Shown: piece after piece, positions 28,101 through 34,600 of the stretch | Layout: the number at the start of each line of letters is the position of its first letter | How positions within the stretch are numbered: the first letter of the stretch is position 1 | DNA from: Triplophysa rosa | Lineage: Eukaryota; Chordata; Actinopteri; Cypriniformes; Nemacheilidae | DNA: 64,000 nucleotides | Assembly (NCBI RefSeq): GCF_024868665.1 | Contig: NC_079894.1 | Coordinates: 6,473,426 to 6,537,425 of the forward strand | Direction of reading: 5' to 3' | Notes under the pieces: model-generated | Database searches by the model: none | What the model saw: only the letters and a program-made list of their open reading frames with translations | Told to the model about the DNA's origin: nothing | Position numbers and translations under genes: made by a program

Positions 28101-31100
28101 GTTCGGCCCAGATTATCACGTAATGTGAGGCGTTCACAGATCGAATCTTACACCTCCCGATCTGCTCCGAGAGAAATCGGGGCCGCCCCGATCATATCAA
28201 ACATGTTTGATATTTAGGATTTTAAATCGGGGTGATGACGTTGGTACTTTCGCAACAGCCAATGAGAGGCACATCTGCAAGGTGACGGAGGTGACTGACA
28301 GACCTTTAAAAATGTCGACCGCGAAAGCTCCTGCAAGGGTACGTTGGACAGCGGAGATGGAAGAACAACTTGTGGCAACATCATGATTGTCTATATAATG
28401 TATCCTCCAAAACATACCACAACCGCACAGATAAGGAAAAGAGCTGGGGAGAAGTCGCGTCGGTTTTAAATGTACCGGGTAAGTTAACTGCTAACGCGCA
28501 GCTTGTAGTTTCGTTCAACAGATTGTTATTTGGCTGTAGGCATACATAACATGCGTTTATGTGTTTGTTTTTATACTGTATCTTATAATCACATTGGAAT
28601 TAATCTTTATTCTCGGCAGTGACATTTTTTTTCTTCTGTTATTTATTAACATTAAACTTAAGCGGCTCGCCCAAAGCACAGTCATAACTTCAGCCCTAGC
28701 AAAAAGCATTATAGCACCCCCTGCTCAAAATACGTTCCTGCGGCTTTGGACAGACAGACAGAGAATCATTCAGAGAGCGACAAAGACGTTACACAACCGT
28801 TGCCAGGTGAGATCACGTGAAATTAACTTTGCGATGTCCCTTTGTTTACTTCTGTTTCCCGATGAGATGACGTGAGAGGCGTCCTCTGGTATGATAATCT
28901 TAATATTATCCTGTAGTTTGGGTGTTTTAGGATGTCTTTTGATGTGCAATTATGAAATAAACAACTTCCAATCAAACTTTCTAAATTTTTATTTTTGCAC
29001 TTGCTACCTTTTGGCTTATTTATAAACACAACTTTACGCCCCAACGGTTTCTTATCTGGACATTTCACATTCATAAATGCAAGTTTACAAAGGGCAAACC
29101 TATTTTTGTAGTGCTTGAAAAAGAGATTCAAATGTAGATGTGATGTCAACATCTAAAAATAGTAAACCCATTAAAACGGTTACTATTAGCTCCTTTTACA
29201 AAACTGCATATCCTATGGATATGTAAAATATGTGTAATTTAGTTGTACACTGATGAGTGTGAGCTTGTTTAAGATTTTAAATAAGAGAATCTGTCAAGAT
29301 TCTCCTTATGTGTGTGCTGCAACCAGAATATTTAATCTTTCCGGATTTTAAAACTCCTGTAGTCTGAGCCAGGTTTAAGATTTTAAATAAGAGAATCTGT
29401 TAAGATTCTCCTTATGTGTGTGCTGCAACCAGAATTTGAAATCTGTCAGGATTTTAAAACTCCTGTAGTCTGAGCCAGGCTTAAGGTACTTTAATGTGAT
29501 ACGCGATGGATTTTTTATCAGGATTAAGGCTGAGCTCGTTGGGAAGGTGGATCTCTAGGGTCATGAGTTGAGAACCACTGTTCTAGACGGCGCAGCCCGT
29601 CTCCGTTCGATGTGCAACCACGCTTTAATTTGAGCTTTTGTCTGTATGCTTGTTTTGTTCACATAAATGCAGTGTCCGAGTTTACATCTGCCATGTCATT
29701 TAGTTATGGCGCGCAAGGAATAAAGTAACTGTTTTAATGGCGGTAGGTCTTTCTTGCCGTCCAATGAAACTCCGCCTTACATCTACTTCGTATGACATGT
29801 GGGAGAAGGGGTGTATCCTAAACCTGAGCCGAAAGCTGATTGGTTGCCCCCACGTGTGTACTGTCCAATGGCATTTTTTGACTCGATTGACAAATGGATA
29901 AAGAAAAGCATTTGGCAAAACGAAAAAGAAAAGCAATTGGCAAATAGAGAGAGAAAAGCATTTGACAAATGCTTTTTTTAAAAGCGATTTAAAATGTGCA
30001 TTTAAAATGTGCACAATAAAACTTTTTATTTTTTTACGTTTTAAAGCATGAATTAAATAAACAGTTTTAAACGTATATATTTATTTATACATTTAATTTT
30101 TTTTTATTTATTTAACGTTTTATTGTTCAATTAAACTACATTTTAAAACACAAATTAAATAAACCATTTTAAATAAGTCTATTAATTTCTCAATTTGAAA
30201 AGTTATTTATTTGTTAACATTTTTATGTTTTAATTATTTAATTGATCAATTGATTCTTCGTTTTATTGCTAATCGGCACTCTTGGTCCTCCATACTTAAA
30301 TTCTGTTTTTAAAAAAACAAAACAGGTTGGGTAGTGCAAAAATAGTCTAGAAAGAAAACAGATAACAACCTGATGTCCTTCTTTCGTCAGAATCTCTTGC
30401 TTATCCTCAGACTCGGCAACCTCAAACTTCGAAATAAACTCACAGTCCTCAGCTGAGATCATTTGGCCCCTGAAGTACAGTGAAACTTATAAATGACCAA
30501 ACAGAGACAGACAAAATAAAAGGCAATCCAACAAAATGCACCTTTCATCGAGATTCTTTAATGAAACATATTTGTTCTTAGTGCCTTTGTTTAAGTGTTT
30601 GTTTGTTTGTTTGTTTTACAGCTGTCTAACATTCACCTTTCACAGAGACTCTTTCATGAAACATATTTGCTCTTAGTGCCTTTGTTTAATAGTTTTTTTC
30701 ATCTCTGTCTAATATTCAATATAAACATTTGACTCAGAAGCCAGCACAAGTGTCTTTCTTTTATCTAGGGTCAGTTTTCAGGGCTCAACAATACATATGA
30801 TCAGACAGCCCTCGGCAGAACTGTCCCTTGCCCTATTCTGCTCTATTGCGGTATTGATCTTGTTCACGTAATATGTATCATTATGGCTTTTAAACTGGAT
30901 TTCTGTGGTGAATTGTGTTGTTGTGAATTGTGCTCATGCGTCAGCAAGTATCTATCTAACTAAAATAGAAGAGGTTTGGTCAAAATTGTGATTGATGAAA
31001 ATTCTGCCCTTTTTAGCATTTTAGTTTCATTTAGGATTCAAGCTTCTACTTCAAATTAAAAACCTAATCCAATTCCTAAACTATCATAAACATAACATGA

Positions 31101-32066
31101 AATTGATCAGAGTCCAATTATTTACGTTATTTTAAACAAAACAAATTGCATCCAAAACCCTGGTTTGCTTTAACCACATGCAACACTGTGAGAATACCGA
31201 GAAGCATTCTACTCTACCATTTGAAGAGTAAATAAATATCACATATGGGTTAGAGAAATCAACTATAAGTACATTTTTAAATCCTACATGCTGTAACTAA
31301 AATTTTTAAACAATGTTGCGTGCTTATTTTGTCATTAGCATTCAGCGAGAACTACACAAGTGAGAAATCACAAAACATTTAGGGGCAGTTTCCCACACAG
31401 GGATTATTTTAAATTATGTTAAATTAGAATATTTAAGTCATTTTAAAAAACATAATTTACAAAAAAACATTACTGGGGTACATCTTGAGACAAAACAATC
31501 ACGCTGATATATTTTAAGATATGTCATTGCAAGTTGTTTTCTATCAAGGAACTTCTAACATTTACGTTAGTCTGGGACTAGTATTAAACCCTGTCCGGGA
31601 AACCGCCCCCAAAATGTTCAAATAGAGAATGGACTGAAAAACATACAGACACACAAAAACTTAGAGAGCCCCGTAACTGTCACAAGACAATGACACGGCA
31701 ACAGTTTCCTTAAAGGATTTAAACGTTGTTCCTGTTTTAGAGAGCAATTACACCACTGAATGTAATGTTGGGTATTATAAGCCAAAAAGCGACAGCATAC
31801 TATAATAACCCAAAATTATATCTAGTTAGCTAGCTCATTAGGTTTTAAGACAGTTTATTTCCCATTACAACACAATACAAACACTCCATTAAGATGATAT
31901 ATTAAGAGGTTCAGATCTTGAAGAGATATATAAAAGCAGAAGTGATATTCAGATGGACTTACTGGAGGTAGGACTTCCAGTTGACCTTGTTTGCTCGGAC
32001 CTCTGCAGCTTTGGCTGCAATGATGTTGGTGGGGACGGCAGCATCCACTGCCCCTCGGATATCCAT
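1129..32066 (-). CDS. atp6v1h: V-type proton ATPase subunit H (V1 sector), 3' end off window
   Basis: Subunit H is the regulatory V1 subunit that couples or silences the vacuolar proton pump on lysosome, endosome and synaptic vesicle membranes. Twelve coding exons read in frame on the minus strand (high to low): 31963-32066, 30370-30469, 26042-26131, 24383-24496, 22388-22492, 15680-15733, 14606-14703, 13922-14114, 4603-4781, 4233-4358, 3373-3474, 1129-1242. All junctions are GT-AG and phases agree, giving 1379 nt (459 codons plus 2 nt). The start [20 protein letters not shown] and blocks such as [28 protein letters not shown] and [13 protein letters not shown] match vertebrate ATP6V1H. The human protein begins three residues earlier (MTK); here no in-frame ATG lies upstream in the exon. 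The product is all-helical (armadillo/HEAT-like) with no membrane segment. The last visible exon ends HN plus TG of a Trp codon at a GTAAGC donor; the terminal exon (about WEYLGKQL to stop) is not in 1-1128, so the gene is truncated by the window edge. Confidence 0.97.
2150..2290 (+). repeat. Partial copy of TGGACCACAAAACC-type cyprinid repeat
   Basis: The stretch with CCTAACAAACCATACATCAA and GGAAAGCTTATTTATTCA is near-identical to the 3' part of the full element at 17030-17991. The 119-codon ORF here is repeat sequence, not a gene. Confidence 0.7.
2290..2700. repeat. Dispersed repeat tail ending in TATGACCCCTTTAAAG
   Basis: The sequence through AAACACGTATTCGCGCCATA resembles the terminal part of a repeat common in cyprinid introns. 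Judged by eye; boundaries are uncertain. Confidence 0.35.
5315..5930. mobile_element. MITE with CCCACCAAACGCG terminal inverted repeats
   Basis: The left end reads TTCCCACCAAACGCGAATGA and the right end, in reverse complement, reads ATCCCACCAAACGCGACTTG. It is GC/CpG rich, non-coding and inserted in the LINE tail. It includes a 75-bp tandem duplication (5349-5498). A 92-codon ORF crosses the duplication and is not a gene. Confidence 0.75.
5349..5498 (+). repeat. Two tandem copies of a 75-bp unit
   Basis: GCGTGAAGTGATTTACATG recurs at 5349 and 5424, and the intervening sequence is almost identical (CGGCGCGATTCGCAC versus CGCCGCGATTCGCGC near the ends). This is a local duplication within the MITE. 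Confidence 0.9.
6539..7153. mobile_element. MITE with TACGTTCATACAG terminal inverted repeats
   Basis: The left end CATGGCTACGTTCATACAG pairs with the right end, which in reverse complement reads CATGGGTACGTTCATACAG. The interior is non-coding, although two short ORFs (63 and 70 codons) occur by chance. Confidence 0.7.
8740..9440. mobile_element. Degenerate DNA transposon remnant (hAT-like ends)
   Basis: TTGTCACAATACCG on the left and CGGTATGGTAGTATAGCACC with CGGTACACCG on the right form imperfect inverted ends. The interior shows no recognisable protein. Placed by pattern only. Confidence 0.35.
11285..11570. repeat. Right half of TTAA-type AGTTCACC MITE family
   Basis: It ends GAGGGTGAGTAAAACATGGG ... 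AAATATCCCTTTAA, the characteristic end of the family seen at 25595 and 34152. The left end is missing. Confidence 0.55.
11575..11690 (+). repeat. Partial 5' copy of TGGACCACAAAACC-type repeat
   Basis: It contains TAATAGCCAAAAATAAATTG and GCCAAAAATCATCAGGATAT, matching the 5' part of the element at 17030-17991. Confidence 0.65.
12040..13580. mobile_element. Composite DNA transposon remnant (GACTAAAACTAG / TTTCGTCAACG ends)
   Basis: The left side has TAGTGTTGCTTTCGTCAACG and the right side is dense in ACTAAAACTAGACGAAAAT-type motifs; both are characteristic of a common cyprinid non-autonomous element. Nested inside are ACTATAGTA-rich palindromes (12450-12640) and a hAT-like end with GATGCATCGAGAATCG (13072-13167). 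No transposase ORF remains. Confidence 0.5.
15680..15733 (-). other. atp6v1h: atp6v1h 54-nt in-frame cassette exon
   Basis: This exon encodes [18 protein letters not shown], 18 codons with phase 0 on both sides. It corresponds to the human segment KLRGSGVAVETGTVSSSD, which is absent from a known shorter human isoform. Being symmetric, it can be skipped without a frameshift. Acceptor TTGTTAG and donor GTGAGTATG are both good. It lies far from exon 6 (6.7 kb intron) but close to exon 8 (1 kb). Confidence 0.85.
16615..16760 (-). repeat. Degenerate tRNA-derived SINE
   Basis: It contains TTTTTATCCAAAGTAAGCTA and GGCATCTGAGCTACAGGGAA, matching the order of motifs in the SINE at 49591-49735 but more diverged. 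The tRNA-like head is on the minus strand. Confidence 0.45.
17030..17991 (+). mobile_element. TGGACCACAAAACC repeat, near full length, with nested MITE
   Basis: The ends are GTGACCCTGGACCACAAAAC on the left and ACTTGTGGTCCAGGTT on the right, an inverted pair. The interior includes GCCAAAAATCATTAGGATAT and CATACATCAATGGGAAGCTT, shared with partial copies at 2150 and 11575. A 124-codon ORF inside is not a gene. A 346-bp hAT MITE is inserted at 17080. Confidence 0.8.
17080..17425. mobile_element. hAT-type MITE with ~80-bp near-perfect inverted repeats and 8-bp duplication
   Basis: The ends are TAGGGCTGCATAACGATTAA in both orientations. The first 80 or so bases of each end match with about one mismatch. 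The 8-bp direct duplication GTTTGTAG lies at 17072-17079 and 17426-17433. The centre is AT-rich (TATATA runs). Target-site length and TAGGG ends are hAT hallmarks; it has no coding capacity. Confidence 0.93.
19196..21034 (+). mobile_element. hAT transposon remnant with transposase fragment
   Basis: A plus-strand frame at 19202-19417 contains [20 protein letters not shown], the ADPRFK motif of hAT/ZBED-type transposases, then stops. The right end at 20955-21034 has CGACTAGTCAATTAGTCTCG followed by CACATCCCTA, a typical hAT end. The left end and most of the transposase are missing or unrecognisable. Confidence 0.6.
19202..19417 (+). pseudogene. hAT transposase C-terminal fragment
   Basis: The 71-codon frame includes the ADPRFK block seen near the C-terminal half of hAT transposases and ZBED proteins. 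It lacks the BED finger, the catalytic region and the dimerisation C-terminus. No splice or start context supports a gene; it is a decayed transposase fragment within atp6v1h intron 6. Confidence 0.6.
21191..22014 (-). mobile_element. Tc1/mariner element, internally deleted (824 bp)
   Basis: Ends CACTGCTCAAAAAAGTAAGG (left) and, in reverse complement, CACAGCTCAAAAATATGAAGG-like (right) are inverted repeats flanked by TA at 21189-21190 and 22015-22016. The minus strand encodes part of a Tc1 transposase. Intact Tc1 elements are about 1.6 kb, so roughly half is missing. Confidence 0.85.
21429..21788 (-). pseudogene. Tc1-like transposase, C-terminal DDE fragment
   Basis: The frame contains [20 protein letters not shown] and [16 protein letters not shown], the second Asp and the Glu of the Tc1 DD34E catalytic triad. 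The N-terminal paired-like DNA-binding domain and the first catalytic Asp are deleted. After NFWD the frame diverges from the family, indicating a frameshift. It cannot be active. Confidence 0.85.
23803..24060. mobile_element. AGAACC-rich palindromic MITE
   Basis: Left AAAGGTGCTTAAAAGGTTCT and right, in reverse complement, AAAGGTGCTTCAAAAGGTTC form inverted repeats. The interior repeats AGAACC/GGTTCT about a dozen times, including CCATAGAAGAACC in both orientations. A common cyprinid family. Confidence 0.8.
25595..25890. mobile_element. TTAA-type MITE (AGTAGTTCACC family)
   Basis: It begins TTTAAAGGAGTAGTTCACCT and continues ATTCTGTCATCATTCTC. The right half is inverted (ATGATGACAGAATTTTCATT ... 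AGGTGAAC). TTAA flanks the left end; the right TTAA is lost. It resembles piggyBac/Kolobok-type MITEs. Confidence 0.75.
26277..26940 (+). repeat. Left ~664-bp terminal inverted repeat
   Basis: Mirror of 29626-30294. The outer half is AT-rich; the inner half holds three to four ~27-bp tandem units at 26596-26690 with CATTTG/CAAATG palindromes and a CpG-containing inner part. Confidence 0.85.
28312..28482 (+). pseudogene. Broken Myb/SANT-MADF-like protein of a Harbinger element
   Basis: ATG at 28312 gives [20 protein letters not shown] before a stop; after a frame change the reading resumes as [20 protein letters not shown] followed by [12 protein letters not shown] and a GTAAG donor. The pattern (tryptophan-spaced helices, LYxxSSxxYHN) is that of the MADF/Myb-like accessory protein encoded beside PIF/Harbinger transposases. 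The frameshift makes it non-functional. Confidence 0.6.
29268..29480 (+). repeat. Two tandem copies of a 106-bp unit
   Basis: TTTAAGATTTTAAATAAGAG starts at 29268 and 29374, each followed by AATCTG, CTCCTTATGTGTGTGCTGC and ending CTGTAGTCTGAGCCAGG. The second copy supplies the nested element's right end. Confidence 0.9.
29626..30294 (-). repeat. Right ~669-bp terminal inverted repeat
   Basis: Reverse complement of the left arm. Even the 103-104 codon shadow ORF is preserved in both arms, which reflects recent sequence identity rather than coding. Confidence 0.85.
31381..31613. mobile_element. MITE with GGGGC(A/G)GTTTCCC inverted ends
   Basis: GGGGCAGTTTCCCACACAGG on the left pairs with GTCCGGGAAACCGCCCCC on the right. 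About 233 bp, non-coding, within atp6v1h intron 2 (counting the non-coding first exon). Confidence 0.7.
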
Positions 32067-32084
32067 CTTAAGCTCTTTGTTCTT
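31963..32084 (-). other. atp6v1h: atp6v1h first coding exon with start codon
   Basis: The acceptor TATAG lies just above 32084 and is followed by 18 nt of 5' UTR, then ATG at 32064-32066. The exon ends CTCCA before GTAAG. An in-frame TAG straddles the acceptor side, so initiation upstream of this ATG within the exon is excluded. Confidence 0.9.
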
Positions 32085-32701
32085 CTATATCAGGACCTAA
32101 AACGAATAACGAATTATGCTGAGCCACCTTTAGGAACCATGATGAACACTGCAGCATCGTCTTCTAGCTAGCTCGCTAATTCTTTTCGCATTGACCTAAC
32201 TGTAATGTCAGAATTGATAACAAATACAGTGAAAATTAAGAACAGGTTAAAATGATACATAACGTAACATACTAACAACCAAATAGAAGACGATGGTGTG
32301 TCAATAACACACAGCTAAATTCATTTAGCATCGCAGTTGTCATCAGCTAGCTAAGGATGAAGGGGCAACATTTTATTAAAACGCTAGAAAACGTTATGGG
32401 TTTAATTACAATTAAACATAGACACGACGTTTTAACAGCCTGAGACGTAACAATATTTGATGAATATCGTTTAACGTTAGATGAAGCTGCAACGTTAACT
32501 TACTTAAATGCGTTACTTACACATTGAGAGTGAGACCGAGCACTTGCTAATGTAAGTTAAGCAGAGAGCTGGATGAAAAGCTCCTCGTGTCACTGTCAAC
32601 ACTGACTTTTAAACGTGCTGCCACAGTTACCTAGAAATTATTTATACGCAATAAACAGTATTTATCGTATAAATATGACAAATACATTTGATTTTGCTTA
32701 C

Positions 32702-32790
32702 CTGCTGCAGCTTAGCTGTCAGAACGAAGAAGACGTCACGGGATCAATATCACGTGATACTGTCATGTGAGCGGCCCCACAAATTAAGAT
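32702..32790 (-). promoter_or_regulatory. atp6v1h: atp6v1h promoter and probable non-coding exon 1
   Basis: Read on the minus strand, a sequence ending GCTGCAGCAG is followed by a strong GTAAGC donor at 32701, a plausible untranslated exon 1. Just upstream of or within it are TCACGTGA (32750-32757), the core of the TFEB/TFE3 CLEAR element; TCATGTGA (32763-32770), a variant M-box; and a CRE-like GACGTCAC (32732-32739). V-ATPase genes are established TFEB targets. The transcription start itself cannot be placed from sequence, so the right boundary is approximate. Confidence 0.55.
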
Positions 32791-34151
32791 GGGCATGCAG
32801 AGCTGCGCAGACTGATCGGCGTATGACATCAAAGTACCGCGAGAGTTGGAGCTTTGGTACAGTTCTCACGTTATTTGGATGTAATACGCAGATTGCTGGG
32901 CAGCGCCGCATAAACCGAATCTTTTCCCCAGCTGCTACGTATTTCTGCCTGATGTATGAGCTCAGTATAATCATTTCTTCAGTGGCTTTTTAGTTGTTGT
33001 AGAGAGTGGCCGTCTTTATAGGCTGATGTGTTAAAACACTGTTAAGAGTAAACGATTGGAATGATGAAGCTCAGTGAATCCATATAGGCCAATTTATTAT
33101 ATACTGTAGCTCAAGCCACAAATATATGGCTATGCACAGTGCACGCATACATCCTGTTCTTAATCTTGCCTAAACCCTTGAAATGCCCAATGGGATATAT
33201 AAGGGTAGCCTAATCCCTTTTCTGCCTTCCTCACCAAGCGCTGTTCTCACCGTCCGCATTTCTTTAGCCAAGAACTGGTTGACAGGTGTGTGAAACCGCC
33301 GTAGATCATAATAAACACCATGGGTTTCGATCTTTGTTAACTTACTATCACTCTGACAGCATGGAAAGGCTTGGGATAAGGAATGCCATGTAACCGGATT
33401 GACTAGGAGGTCTTTTGTGGTACAGAGTATACAGCGTTCTACCTGTTGGATGTGGGGGCAGCTACGGCGTCTTCTCCTGGCCTGTCGGCACGACGAGAGT
33501 TACTTGACGACAAGACGTTATGAACATGATGACAGTGGAGAAGATGGAGCAAAGGATGTCTCATCCTTTCAGGTACAGTGTGTACCAGCCTCTCTGATGT
33601 CAAAACTAGAAATGTGTCTAATAATATATAACCTAAACTAACCAATAACCATACAACCATACGTTTTACATGATAAATTTAGGCCCACATCATTTCTGGC
33701 AACTAGGTTGACTAGGATAAGAAATAAAAGATTGCTTCCTGTTCCACTTCTAAAAATGGCTACTGGATGCTATTTATTGTCAGTGAGCTGTAATTCTGGA
33801 CACATTCTTGTCTCAGTAGGGTTTAAGAGTGTTTGACTTAATGGTTGCATAATTAAGTTGGTGGAACACAGTATGCAAAGAATAGCTGCCACAGTCCATT
33901 GATTTTAAACATCACTAGAAAGGATTTTGGTGTAAAATCTGGTGTAAAACAGCTTTTAAAATCTGAACAAGTCCAGACTGAAAATCCTTATGGGAGTCGT
34001 ATACTTATTACATTAGAAAAAAGACTCCTGAAAATTCAGGTACGCAAAACTTGTTTATATGAGCCAACCACTTCTGTAGTTTGATCATTTTTTCTACTCT
34101 TGAGTGATCTTATAGACAATTGCAATAAATACAAAGTGAATTTGTTGTGGG

Positions 34152-34600
34152 GTTTAAAGGGATAGTTCACCCAAAAATAAAAATTCTGTCATCATTTACT
34201 CCCCTTCGAGTTGTACCAAATCTGCATAAATTTCTTTGTTCTGATAAACACAGAGAAAGATATTTGAAAGAATGCTTATAACCAGACAGATTTTGCCGAC
34301 TACCATAGTAGGAAAAAAATACAATGGTAGTCAATAGTGCCCCAGAACTGTTTGTTGTACAGTACATTCTTCAAAATACCTTCTTTTGTGTTCAACAGAA
34401 CAAAAAAAAATGATGAAGTAATTTTTCCTACTATGGGAGTCAATGGGGGGCAAGATCTGTTTGGTTATAAACATTCTTCCAAATATCTTTCTCTGTGTTC
34501 ATCAGAACAAAGAAATTGATACAGATTTGGATGGAACAACTCGAAGTTGAGTAAATGATGACAGAATTTTCATTTTTGGGTGAAAATCCCTTTAAATGAA
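34152..34600. mobile_element. TTAA-type MITE (AGGGATAGTTCACCC family)
   Basis: It starts TTTAAAGGGATAGTTCACCC and ends GGGTGAAAATCCCTTTAAA, i.e. inverted AGGGAT... ends bordered by TTAA on both sides. The interior has inverted ATTCTGTCATCATTTAC / ATGATGACAGAAT. The same family appears at 25595 and 11285. Confidence 0.85.

Larger units (their letters stand above)
28001..29480 (+). mobile_element. Harbinger-like element remnant with GCCTGGCTCAGA ends
   Basis: GCCTGGCTCAGA at 28001 and its inverse TCTGAGCCAGGC ending at 29480 flank a region that begins a Myb/SANT-MADF-like protein at 28312, as PIF/Harbinger elements do. A 106-bp tandem duplication sits at the right end (29268-29480). No PIF transposase domain is evident. 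Confidence 0.6.
26277..30294. mobile_element. 4.0-kb element with ~665-bp terminal inverted repeats
   Basis: The left arm 26277-26940 and right arm 29626-30294 are reverse complements with few differences; both start TATGGAGGACC and continue AGAGTGCCGATTAGCAATAA. CTTAAA flanks both sides (26271-26276 and 30295-30300), a 6-bp direct duplication that contains TTAA. Each arm has tandem CATTTGYCAAATGCTTTTCT-like units. The centre carries at least one nested transposon (28001-29480). No transposase for the outer element was found. Confidence 0.85.

Noticed and set aside
33390..33571. Exon-like stretch ending CATCCTTTCAG before GTACAG on the plus strand
   Set aside because: The three frames give no recognisable protein and no matching upstream or downstream exon; insufficient to call a gene.
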